Assembly (NCBI GenBank): GCA_013297625.1
Contig: JAAFHT010000011.1
Span: forward strand, 1-41,166
Length of the DNA stretch: 41,166 nucleotides
Reading direction: 5' to 3'
DNA from: Actinomycetota bacterium
GTDB lineage: Bacteria; Actinomycetota; Actinomycetes; Actinomycetales; Microbacteriaceae
Below the pieces are notes generated by a model, which was given only the letters and a program-made list of their open reading frames with translations, did not search any database and was not told the origin of the DNA. Made by a program: the position numbers and the translations under genes. Shown here piece by piece: positions 1 through 6,524 of the stretch (position 1 is its first letter; the number at the start of each line of letters is the position of its first letter).

Positions 1-296
1 GTCTTCGAACGCGCCAGGTAGTAGGCAAGCATCGACGACGTGATGATGATGGCTCCCACGCTCAACACCGTGATGATGAGCGAGTTGCCGAGGGCCTGCC
101 AGTAGTCCATGCGGTCAATGGCCTCAGCGAAGTTGTCCCAGCGCCACTCGGTGGGCCAGGCGAGGGGCTCGTTGCGAACCTCGCGCTTGTCTTTCACCGA
201 GTTCAGCAACACCATCACGAACGGGAAGGCGTAAAGAACGGCGAGCACGCTCGCGAAAATGAAGAAGAAGATATTGATGCGGCGTGCGCGCTTCAT
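1..296 (-). CDS. Sugar ABC transporter permease, MalG/CebG type (3' part cut off)
   Basis: This is the N-terminal 98 residues or so of an inner-membrane permease for carbohydrate import (CUT1 family). The protein begins MKRARRINIFFFIF, with a first membrane segment at about residues 7-32, then a loop containing NSVKDKREV and the WRWDNFAEAI region that usually precedes the transmembrane core of MalG-type permeases. A second membrane segment (LIITVLSVGAIIITSSMLAYYL) starts near residue 73. The ATG at 296 overlaps the stop of the upstream permease in an ATGA, so the two are translationally coupled. It is the third gene of the binding protein - permease - permease operon. The EAA loop lies beyond the window edge. 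The substrate cannot be told. Confidence 0.9.
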   Translation of the reverse strand, partial: MKRARRINIFFFIFASVLAVLYAFPFVMVLLNSVKDKREVRNEPLAWPTEWRWDNFAEAIDRMDYWQALGNSLIITVLSVGAIIITSSMLAYYLARSK

Positions 297-1165
297 CGCT
301 GGACCTCATAACGCTTAGAGATGGCGACCTGGGCAAGCGCCGCAATCGCAATGACAACGAACATCAGCACGGCCTGCGTTTGCCCAGAGGCGAAGTTGCC
401 GAAGCTGAATGCTTCACGGAAGACCTGCAGCGAGATCAACTCGGTCGTACCGTATGGGTTGCCTCCCGTGAGCGAGAGGTTGAGGTCGTAGGCCATGAAG
501 GCGTTACGCATCGTGAGGAACAGCGAGATCGTGAACGCCTGCGCCATGAGCGGCATCTTGATCAAGAAGAGTCGTTGCACAGCGTTCGTGCCATCGATGA
601 GAGAGGCTTCGAGGGCCTCTTGCTCGATGCTCATGAGCGCCGTGATGTAGATGATCATCATGTAGCCCGACATCTGCCAGACGGTGACGATGACCATCGC
701 CCAGAATGCCGTTGTGGTGTCGAGCAGCCAGTTCTCCTCGAATACGGGGATGCCCGTGGCTTCGGCGAGAACCGGGAAGGCTTGACCAAACAAGAACTGC
801 CAGATCAGGCCAAGGATGACCCCACCGATGAGGTTCGGCAGGAAGAAGGCGGTGCGCAGGCCGTTGACCCCGCGCAGCGGCATCGTCACGAGCAGCGCGA
901 GGACGAAGCCAACCACGTTGACGAGCACGAGCGACGCAGCGACGTAGGCGAGGGTGAGTCCCATCGACTGCCAGAAATCGTCGTTTTGGAATGCCGCGAT
1001 GTAGTTGTCGAACCCGACGAACTTGGTGATGTCAAAACCGTTCCAGTCGGTGAAGGTGAAGTACACCCCTCGCCCGAACGGTACGACCAGCACCAGGATG
1101 AAGATCGACAGCGGCAGCAGTGCGAAGACCGCAAATCGCTGGATCTCTTGCCTACGAGTTCTCAT
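293..1165 (-). CDS. Sugar ABC transporter permease, MalF type
   Basis: A 290-residue integral membrane protein forming one half of a CUT1 sugar import channel. Six hydrophobic segments are visible, beginning with FALLPLSIFILVLVVPFG. The EAA loop that contacts the ATPase is near residue 190 (EALEASLIDGTNAV). I chose the ATG at 1165. A TTG at 1177 is in frame, but the GAGG ribosome site is 13 nt from the ATG and only 1 nt from the TTG. The gene follows the binding lipoprotein gene after a gap of about 125 bp that holds two hairpins, and it overlaps the second permease by 4 bp. No ATPase gene accompanies it; in actinobacteria such importers often use a shared MsiK-type ATPase. Confidence 0.93.
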   Translation of the reverse strand: MRTRRQEIQRFAVFALLPLSIFILVLVVPFGRGVYFTFTDWNGFDITKFVGFDNYIAAFQNDDFWQSMGLTLAYVAASLVLVNVVGFVLALLVTMPLRGVNGLRTAFFLPNLIGGVILGLIWQFLFGQAFPVLAEATGIPVFEENWLLDTTTAFWAMVIVTVWQMSGYMMIIYITALMSIEQEALEASLIDGTNAVQRLFLIKMPLMAQAFTISLFLTMRNAFMAYDLNLSLTGGNPYGTTELISLQVFREAFSFGNFASGQTQAVLMFVVIAIAALAQVAISKRYEVQR

Positions 1166-1208
1166 GTGATTGTCCAAACCTCATTGTCTGACGGGCCCTA
1201 TTCCATAA

Positions 1209-1285
1209 CGGGTTGCCCGGGGCAAGCGCCCCGGGCAACCCGGTTAGTGGTGACGGCGGTATCAGTCTGCGACTGATTTCGCCGT
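1209..1285 (-). other. Two intercistronic hairpins between binding-protein and permease genes
   Basis: Positions 1209-1223 and 1228-1242 form a perfect 15-bp GC-rich stem with a 4-nt loop. Positions 1253-1285 form a second stem: 6 bp outside, a 2x2 internal loop, then 7 bp (ATCAGTC/GACTGAT) with a 3-nt loop. The second one begins only a few bases after the stop codon of the binding-protein gene. Neither is followed by a T-run on the minus strand. They are therefore better read as a partial terminator or as an RNA-stability element that keeps binding-protein mRNA in excess over permease mRNA, as known for malE-malF. Function is inferred. Confidence 0.7.
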
Positions 1286-1289
1286 TGTG

Positions 1290-2606
1290 CTACTCAGCCC
1301 AGGCGGCCTCGAGCTCGGCCGCGAAGGTTGCGCGGTCGCTCACGCCGTCGTAGTACTTCTGGGCGGCGGCGCCGTACGCCTCCTGCAGGCCAGCCGGGTA
1401 GGCGCTGTTGACCCACTGCAGCGTCTTGCCCGCAGCGATGTAGTCAGCGATCTCCGAAGCCATGAAGGTGGTCGGCGACACGGTGAAGCCGTCGTAGACC
1501 GGAATGAAGTTCATTCCACCGTCTTCGACCGGACCCGACCAGTACGCCTGGCCCTCGGGCGTGGTGATGAACCACGTGAGGACGGCGATGGCCGCTTCCT
1601 GCTGCTCGGCCGAAGCCTGCTCAGCGTCGATCATGGCGTAGAACGGAACGCCGACCGAGATCGAGTCGTTGCCGTAGGTGCCGGCCTCGTCGCTGATCGG
1701 AACAGGCATCACACCGAATTCGCCGTCAGGCGTCGCGGTGAGGAGGTTCGGCTCGGCCCAGTTGCCCATGAACCACATGCCGGCGTCGCCGACAGCGAGG
1801 TTCTCGACACCGAGGTCGTAGTCGGTGTCAGCGATGCTCGCGGTGTCGATGGTGTTGGCCTTGAGCAGGTCGAACGTGTCGAGCCAGTTCTCGAACACGG
1901 GGTCCGAGAGCAGGTCCTTCTCGCCAGCCTTGAGCTCGTCGAGGATCGCGAGGCGACCCTCGATGTCCTCAGCAGCGTTGGCGTGGTACACGTTGGTGAA
2001 GTGCGCACCGAGCGACCACCACAGGCCCGAGAAGTGGATGGGCGAAACGCCCGTCTCGGAGATGGCGCCAAATGCGTCAGCGAGCTCGCTACGGGTCGTG
2101 ATCGACGCGACGTCGACACCGGCGGCGTCGAGGACGGCCTTGTTGTAGAGAAGACCGAACGCCTCAGCCGTGATCGGGATACCCGCGACCTTGCCGTCGA
2201 TCGTCGCAACGTCGAGCGTGCCGGGAGCGGCGAGCTCGGCGAGCGGCTGGCCCGACCAGTCGAGAACGCGAGGAGCCATGTCCGGGATCTCTTGCAGAGC
2301 GGTCATGATCGTGGGCGCCTTGCCGGCCTCGTAGAGGGGCGTGACGGTCTGGAGGAAGGGCACGTCTTGCGGCGACTCGAGGATCTCGACGGCGACACAG
2401 TCGGCGTTCGTCGCGTTGTACTCCTCGATAGCGGCCTTGAACTGGTCCTGGATCTCAACCTTGATGGTTCCGAGCCAGGTGATCTCCGTCACTTCGGCAC
2501 AGTCGCTGCCATCGGTGCCCGTACCGGCGGCACAGCCGGTGAAGAGCAGGGTTGCAGCAACCGCGATACCCGCGGCCGAAGCAACCTTTCGGCGAATAAC
2601 TGCCAT
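1290..2606 (-). CDS. Sugar-binding lipoprotein of ABC importer
   Basis: An extracellular solute-binding protein (SBP family 1, MalE-like, 438 residues) that captures a sugar outside the membrane. The leader MAVIRRKVASAAGIAV is followed by the lipobox LFTGC, with the lipidated cysteine at residue 25. The mature part shows the usual features: ITWLGTI at the start, VAGIPITAEAFGLLYNKAVL, and GMWFMGNW late in the protein. The start is the ATG at 2606, which has AGGA 8 nt upstream; an ATG at 2612 is in frame but only 2 nt from the same site. Two permease genes follow in the same direction. A LacI-type palindrome lies 75 bp upstream of the start. The sugar is not identifiable; no glycosidase is adjacent. 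Confidence 0.92.
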   Translation of the reverse strand: MAVIRRKVASAAGIAVAATLLFTGCAAGTGTDGSDCAEVTEITWLGTIKVEIQDQFKAAIEEYNATNADCVAVEILESPQDVPFLQTVTPLYEAGKAPTIMTALQEIPDMAPRVLDWSGQPLAELAAPGTLDVATIDGKVAGIPITAEAFGLLYNKAVLDAAGVDVASITTRSELADAFGAISETGVSPIHFSGLWWSLGAHFTNVYHANAAEDIEGRLAILDELKAGEKDLLSDPVFENWLDTFDLLKANTIDTASIADTDYDLGVENLAVGDAGMWFMGNWAEPNLLTATPDGEFGVMPVPISDEAGTYGNDSISVGVPFYAMIDAEQASAEQQEAAIAVLTWFITTPEGQAYWSGPVEDGGMNFIPVYDGFTVSPTTFMASEIADYIAAGKTLQWVNSAYPAGLQEAYGAAAQKYYDGVSDRATFAAELEAAWAE

Positions 2607-2677
2607 AGTCATTTTCCTTTCATGGGCAGGAGCGTGTGCTCCCGGTGCTGGGGTCAAGCAATGGAGACGTTAGACGC

Positions 2678-2695
2678 AGTGCAACCGGTTGCGCT
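2678..2695. promoter_or_regulatory. LacI-family operator of the first sugar operon
   Basis: AGTGCAACCGGTTGCGCT is an 18-bp palindrome with one mismatched pair; its core GCAACCGGTTGC (2681-2692) is perfect. A central CG inside AACCGGTT is typical of LacI-family sites. It differs from the operators of the other two sugar operons in this window, so a third regulator located elsewhere should bind it. I could not assign a -35/-10 pair with confidence; TTGTGA on the minus strand around 2711-2716 is a possible -35. Confidence 0.75.
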
Positions 2696-2896
2696 AGCAC
2701 CCTTTTGGTCACAATTGCGTCACGAGCCCCATTGTTGGCGTCTCCTGATCACTCGCCGGGAGCTGGCTCGGCGAGGCAGGCGCAGGGCCTTGTGCTCCGC
2801 TGGCTCGCAGGTGTGCCCTCTGACCAGGGTTTTTCTCCGAGCAGATCTCCGAAACCGACCGAGTCGAGAATCACCGAAAAATAACGGATTGATAAC

Positions 2897-2925
2897 TAGA
2901 CACTGTTACCTTTCCGTTATAGATT
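2897..2925 (+). promoter_or_regulatory. Putative sigma70-type promoter of a small RNA
   Basis: TAGACA (2897-2902), a 17-bp spacer and TAGATT (2920-2925) on the plus strand. It lies in an AT-rich island and is partly covered by the inverted repeat ATAACGGA...TCCGTTAT (2881-2920), which could be a protein-binding site. The nearest downstream coding start is at 3104, but a strong hairpin intervenes. Confidence 0.4.
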
Positions 2926-2931
2926 GATCCC

Positions 2932-3031
2932 GCGTCGATCGTTTGCTGTGGCGAAAGATGCGGAATGTGATTGCAGGAAACTCTTGGTGCAAGGGAAGAG
3001 GGCCGGTCGCCCGCCTCGGCGACCGGCCCTT
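2932..3031 (+). ncRNA. Candidate small RNA of about 100 nt
   Basis: A predicted transcript from the 2897-2925 promoter would end at a perfect 13-bp stem (2999-3011 with 3018-3030, 6-nt loop, GC-rich). A small stem CTTG/CAAG lies just before it at about 2982-2992. Only two Ts follow the main stem, so termination is uncertain. I do not recognise the RNA family; the loop is not the C-run of 6C RNA. The alternative is an untranslated leader or a hairpin ahead of the MarR gene. Confidence 0.3.
2999..3030. terminator. Strong 13-bp hairpin, possible terminator
   Basis: The left arm AGGGCCGGTCGCC (2999-3011) pairs perfectly with 3018-3030; the loop is CGCCTC. The plus side is followed by TTCGC and the minus side by CTCTTCCC, so neither has a strong U-run. 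It separates the AT-rich island from the MarR gene. Confidence 0.45.
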
Positions 3032-3103
3032 CGCATGTCCTGGTGCCGTGCCGCGATGGTGCACTAGCTGTCTCGTGCTCATGCTCGCGCATAGAGTTGA
3101 CGC

Positions 3104-3532
3104 ATGACAGAGAAGGCCGCTGCGATCGCCGCCTGGGAGTCGCTGTTTCGCGCCCAGGTCTCGATACTGCGGCAACTGACCGCAGAGTTTCCGACGAGCG
3201 AGATCTCGTTCACCGAGTACGACGTGCTGTTCAACCTCTCGAAAGCGCCTGACCGTCGGTTGCGCATCCGCGATCTCATCCCGCACTTGCTGCTGAGTCA
3301 GCCCAGCGTCAGCCGGCTCATCGACCGCCTCGCAGCGCGCGGCTTCGTCGACAAGATGCCCGACGCAACCGATGCGCGCGGCACGATCGTCGCCCTGCGC
3401 CCCGAGGGTTACGAGCTCTTCAAGCGCGTCGCTGTGAGCCACGCCGACGCTATTGCGCGGCGGGTTGGCTCACGGCTCGACGCGGATGAACTGCGCCAGC
3501 TCACTGAGCTGTGCCTGCGACTGCGCGACTAG
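3104..3532 (+). CDS. MarR-family transcriptional regulator
   Basis: A 142-residue winged-helix repressor. Its N-terminal dimerisation helix (WESLFRAQVSILRQL) is followed by the DNA-binding part: LRIRDLIPHLLLSQPSVSRLIDRLAARGFVDKM (recognition helix near residues 65-80), and the wing with the typical DATDARGTIVAL. No SD sequence is visible. Instead TAGAGT (3092-3097) ends 6 nt before the ATG, which fits a leaderless transcript. The gene stands alone, 55 bp before the photolyase gene; a role in controlling that gene is possible but not shown. The ligand is unknown. Confidence 0.9.
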   Translation: MTEKAAAIAAWESLFRAQVSILRQLTAEFPTSEISFTEYDVLFNLSKAPDRRLRIRDLIPHLLLSQPSVSRLIDRLAARGFVDKMPDATDARGTIVALRPEGYELFKRVAVSHADAIARRVGSRLDADELRQLTELCLRLRD

Positions 3533-3587
3533 GTTGAGCCGAATCCGCCCTCACGTGTGATTCAGCAGGCGCGGCTAACCTCGCGCT

Positions 3588-4958
3588 ATGGCTTCCTCTC
3601 CCACGATCGTCTGGCTGCGCGACGACCTGCGTGTGGCCGACAATCCGGCACTCGCGGCCGCGGTTGAACGAGGAGCACCCGTGGTGGTCGTGTACCTGCT
3701 CGACGAGCAGTCGCCCGGGGCGCGTCCACTGGGGGGCGCGAGCCGATGGTGGTTGCACCACAGCCTTGCCTCGCTGGGTCGCGACCTGGAGGCGATCGGC
3801 GCGAGCCTGACGCTGCGGCGTGGTGCGGCATCCGTCGTCATTCCCGGCCTCGCCGCCGAGACCGGTGCGGGTGCTGTCTACTGGAACCGCCGCTACGGCG
3901 CGCTGCGCGACGTGGATGCCGCTCTCAAGCCGCGCCTGCGCGCCGACGGTCTCGTGGTCGACAGCTTCGGCGCATCGCTCTTGTTTGAACCGTGGACGAT
4001 CACGTCCGGCTCGGGTGACCCCTATCGCGTCTTCACGCCGTTCTGGCGTGCGTGCCTTGCGGCCGGCGAGCCCCGATCACCCGTGCCGGCGTCGACCTCG
4101 ATGACAGGAGTCGTGGTCGACGGCGACGATCTCGACTCGTGGGGCTTGCTGCCCACCCGCCCGGACTGGGCCGCGGGCCTGCGTGCGGCCTGGACGCCCG
4201 GAGAGCACGGCGCACACGATCGCCTCGAGCACTTTGTGAACAACGGCCTCGCGCTCTACCACCGACGAGACGAGCCGGGTCTCGAGGCCACCAGTCGCCT
4301 CAGCCCTCACCTGAGATTCGGGGAGATCAGCCCTCATCAGGTGTGGTCACGGGTGCAGCACGGGCTCACGCCCGAGGCCGCGGCGAATCGTGCGAAGTTT
4401 CTCAGCGAGATCGGCTGGCGTGAGTTTTCGTACAGCATCCTGTTTCATCTTCCGCAACTCGCGACTAGCAATGTGCGGCGCGACTTCGATGCGTTTCCGT
4501 GGCGGGCTCCCGACCCTGCAGCTCTCGCGGCGTGGCAGCAGGGTCGCACGGGCATCCCCATCGTCGACGCCGGTATGCGCCAATTGTGGACGAGCGGGTG
4601 GATGCACAATCGCGTGCGCATGATCGTGGCCTCGATGCTCACCAAGAACATGCTCATCGACTGGCGCGTGGGCGAAGCGTGGTTCTGGGACACCCTCGTC
4701 GACGCCGACGAGGCGAGCAATGCGGCGAGCTGGCAATGGGTGGCGGGGTCGGGGGCGGATGCCGCACCCTACTTTCGCGTCTTCAACCCCGTTCTGCAAG
4801 CCGAGCGGTTCGACCCCGACCGCACGTACATCCAGCAGTGGGTGCCTGACGTCGATGAGCCGGAATACCCAGCGCCGATCGTCGATCTCGCCGACTCTCG
4901 GCTCGCCGCCCTCGCCGCCTATGAGGCAGTCAAGGCCGCAAAGGTCGCCGGGCGCTGA
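3588..4958 (+). CDS. phrB: Class I CPD deoxyribodipyrimidine photolyase
   Basis: A 456-residue blue-light DNA-repair enzyme that splits cyclobutane pyrimidine dimers using FADH- and an antenna cofactor. Residues 5-130 form the Rossmann-type antenna domain (IVWLRDDLRVADNPAL). The FAD domain follows with RLSPHLRFGEISP (about 237-249), FLSEIGWREFSY (about 271-282), TGIPIVDAGMRQL and GWMHNRVRM (about 337-345). The electron-transfer tryptophans are at W305 (FPWR), W359 (DWR) and W382 (SWQW), the same numbering as E. coli PhrB. E274, N341 and M345, important for CPD enzymes, are also present. No SD precedes the ATG; TAACCT (3576-3581) is exactly 6 nt upstream, suggesting a leaderless mRNA. A cryptochrome-like or (6-4) enzyme is less likely given these residues. 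Confidence 0.95.
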   Translation: MASSPTIVWLRDDLRVADNPALAAAVERGAPVVVVYLLDEQSPGARPLGGASRWWLHHSLASLGRDLEAIGASLTLRRGAASVVIPGLAAETGAGAVYWNRRYGALRDVDAALKPRLRADGLVVDSFGASLLFEPWTITSGSGDPYRVFTPFWRACLAAGEPRSPVPASTSMTGVVVDGDDLDSWGLLPTRPDWAAGLRAAWTPGEHGAHDRLEHFVNNGLALYHRRDEPGLEATSRLSPHLRFGEISPHQVWSRVQHGLTPEAAANRAKFLSEIGWREFSYSILFHLPQLATSNVRRDFDAFPWRAPDPAALAAWQQGRTGIPIVDAGMRQLWTSGWMHNRVRMIVASMLTKNMLIDWRVGEAWFWDTLVDADEASNAASWQWVAGSGADAAPYFRVFNPVLQAERFDPDRTYIQQWVPDVDEPEYPAPIVDLADSRLAALAAYEAVKAAKVAGR

Positions 4959-4974
4959 CGCGACCGTGGTGCCA

Positions 4975-4994
4975 AGATGAGAACCCTCTCATCT
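4975..4994. terminator. Hairpin after the photolyase gene
   Basis: AGATGAGA (4975-4982) pairs perfectly with TCTCATCT (4987-4994) around an ACCC loop, 17 bp after the phrB stop codon. It has no U-run. It could be a weak terminator or, as a 20-bp dyad, a protein-binding site for the next gene. Confidence 0.4.
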
Positions 4995-5092
4995 GATCCT
5001 TCTGGTGGTCTCATTCAGCGGCAGCAGTCTTTAGTCATCACCGAGCACGGATGCGAACCCGCACCGGCTCCCTCAGCTCGAAAGGATTCACC

Positions 5093-5527
5093 ATGGACGC
5101 AAAGAACTGGATCGCCATCGGCGCCGCCTCGGCCCTCGGACTCGGCGTCATGGCCGCGGGAGCCGTCTCGACCGCGAGCGCCTTGCCGCTCGTCGCCGGC
5201 GTGACCAACCTCGAGGTTCCCGGCATCACGGTCACCGACGACTCGAAGGGTTCGGCGAGCGAGATTGACTTCTCGGTCACGACCAACAGCGTCGTGGGCC
5301 CCGACGACTCCGCGAGCCCGAACCCCACCTCGAGCGCGAGCCCCGACGACAGCGCAAGCCCGAACCCGACCTCGAGCTCAAGCCCCGACTCGTCGCCGTC
5401 GCCGGTCACCCCGCCGTCACCCGTCAGCCCCGCGTCACCCGTCAGCCCCGCGTCGCCCGCCTCGGTCGACAGCCCCGACGACTCGGACGACGACTCCGAC
5501 GACGACTCGGACGACTCGGAGGACTAA
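5093..5527 (+). CDS. Small secreted Ser/Pro/Asp-rich protein
   Basis: I do not recognise a family for this 144-residue protein. The ATG at 5093 has AAAGGA 6 nt upstream, which fixes the start; an upstream in-frame ATG at 5051 has no ribosome site. An N-terminal signal sequence (hydrophobic IAIGAASALGLGVMAAG, then VSTASA-LP as a likely signal-peptidase site near residue 30) is followed by a short folded-looking part (LPLVAGVTNLEVPGITVTDD, residues 31-50). After that come low-complexity repeats: two copies of PDDSASPNPTSS.S, SPVSPA units, and a very acidic DDSDDDSDDDSDDSED tail. There is no sortase motif or C-terminal membrane anchor. It is probably exported and either released or wall-associated; the acidic tail could bind cations. 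A strong terminator follows. Confidence 0.8.
   Translation: MDAKNWIAIGAASALGLGVMAAGAVSTASALPLVAGVTNLEVPGITVTDDSKGSASEIDFSVTTNSVVGPDDSASPNPTSSASPDDSASPNPTSSSSPDSSPSPVTPPSPVSPASPVSPASPASVDSPDDSDDDSDDDSDDSED
5299..5382 (+). repeat. 42-bp tandem repeat in the secreted protein gene
   Basis: Two imperfect 42-bp units (5299-5340 and 5341-5382) each encode PDDSASPNPTSS followed by AS or SS. A third partial unit starts at 5383. The units have diverged at several positions, so this is not a very recent duplication. Confidence 0.8.
5417..5452 (+). repeat. 18-bp perfect tandem repeat in the secreted protein gene
   Basis: TCACCCGTCAGCCCCGCG occurs twice without a mismatch (5417-5434, 5435-5452), encoding SPVSPA twice; a degenerate third unit follows. 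Identical units could change copy number by slippage. Confidence 0.8.
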
Positions 5528-5535
5528 GCCTCATC

Positions 5536-5585
5536 ACGACAAAACGCGCCCCGCTCATCACCTCGAGCGGGGCGCGTTTTGTCGT
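5536..5585. terminator. Bidirectional intrinsic terminator
   Basis: A perfect 21-bp stem (5536-5556 with 5565-5585) with an 8-nt loop. The stem has a GC core flanked by AAAA on the left and TTTT on the right, so transcripts of either strand end in a GC hairpin followed by four U residues. It sits 8 bp after the stop of the secreted-protein gene and closes that unit. Confidence 0.92.
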
Positions 5586-5600
5586 GGGCGGGTCTGTGCG

Positions 5601-6524
5601 ATGCTCGCACTCGTGCACTCTCGCCCCACCATCAACCCCGTGCTGCTAGCCGTCATCGCGATCGTCTCGGTGCAGTTTGGCAACGCTCTGGCCGGCTCGC
5701 TGTTTGCGGTTGTCGGGCCCCTCGGAGCCGCAGCGCTACGACTCGCGCTCGCAGCGGTCATTCTGCTCGCCGTCATCCGACCTCGTGTGCGCAGCTGGGA
5801 TCGACGCACCTGGCTTGGCGTCGGGATGCTCGGTCTCGGCCTCGCCGGAATGAACGCGCTCATCTACCTCGCGATCGACAGCATCCCGATCGGCGTGGCC
5901 GTCACGATCGAGTTGCTCGGCCCGCTCGCCGTGGCTATCGCCGGCACCCGTCGCTGGCGTGACCTCGCGTGGGTGGCGCTCGCGGCTGTGGGCGTTGCTC
6001 TGCTCGGCCTCGACCTCGACGGCTCGGGAGGGCTCGCCACAGCGGGTTTGCTGGCCGCAGGAGGCGCTGCGGCCTTCTGGGCCCTCTACATCGTCGCGTC
6101 AGCGCGGCTCGGGCCACGAGCGCGTGGTGTGGATGCTCTCGCCATGGCCATGCTCGTGGCGGCGATCATCGTGGTTCCGGTCGGAGCAGTGCCCGCCACC
6201 CAGGCCGTCATCAGCGCCCCGCTCGTGCTCCTCGCGTTCGTGGGCATCGCTGTCGTGACGTCGGCGCTGCCCTATGCCCTCGAGTTCGTTGCGCTCAAGA
6301 CCATGCCGACGCGCATCTTCGGCGTGCTCTCGAGCCTGGGACCGGCCGTGGCCGCCCTCGCGGGTCTCATTGTGCTGGGGCAGTCGCTCGAACCCCTGCA
6401 GCTCGTCGCCATTGCCGCCGTCGTGACGGCCTGCATCGGGGCCGTGAGTAGCGGTCGCACATCTCCGCCGCTCGACGATGTCGGCGTTACGCCACAGCCA
6501 CCGGGCGTCCGCCCGGCTGCGTGA
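5601..6524 (+). CDS. EamA/RhtA-family membrane transporter
   Basis: A 307-residue drug/metabolite-transporter superfamily protein with ten predicted membrane helices in two EamA repeats (NPVLLAVIAIVSVQFGNALAG opens the first, AGLLAAGGAAAFWALYIVASARLG the second). The motif PTRIFGVLSSLGPAVAALAGLIVLGQSL near the end is typical of RhtA-like exporters of threonine/homoserine, but the substrate cannot be assigned. The ATG at 5601 follows the preceding terminator by only 15 bp and has no clear SD; GTG at 5613 is an alternative start. The 3' end overlaps the convergent psuK gene by 38 bp. Confidence 0.87.
   Translation: MLALVHSRPTINPVLLAVIAIVSVQFGNALAGSLFAVVGPLGAAALRLALAAVILLAVIRPRVRSWDRRTWLGVGMLGLGLAGMNALIYLAIDSIPIGVAVTIELLGPLAVAIAGTRRWRDLAWVALAAVGVALLGLDLDGSGGLATAGLLAAGGAAAFWALYIVASARLGPRARGVDALAMAMLVAAIIVVPVGAVPATQAVISAPLVLLAFVGIAVVTSALPYALEFVALKTMPTRIFGVLSSLGPAVAALAGLIVLGQSLEPLQLVAIAAVVTACIGAVSSGRTSPPLDDVGVTPQPPGVRPAA

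Larger units (their letters stand above)
2696..3091. other. Gene-poor intergenic region
   Basis: No credible protein gene is seen on either strand; the open frames here have no ribosome site and an unnatural composition. The region contains a weak hairpin with a T5 tail at 2816-2834 (plus strand), an 8-bp inverted repeat ATAACGGA/TCCGTTAT at 2881-2888 and 2913-2920, a promoter-like pair, and a strong hairpin at 2999-3030. The last two may delimit a small RNA, listed separately. Base composition around 2870-2930 is clearly more AT-rich than the neighbours. Confidence 0.6.

Noticed and set aside
284-1276. Long plus-strand open frame of 330 codons opposite the first permease
   Set aside because: It is the antisense of a clear MalF-type permease; the translation is full of Arg/His/Glu/Asp without any family pattern, a usual effect of high GC in the third codon position.
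1287-2927. Plus-strand open frame of 546 codons opposite the binding-protein gene
   Set aside because: The opposite strand encodes a complete binding lipoprotein with lipobox and SD; this frame has no ribosome site and runs on into the intergenic region.
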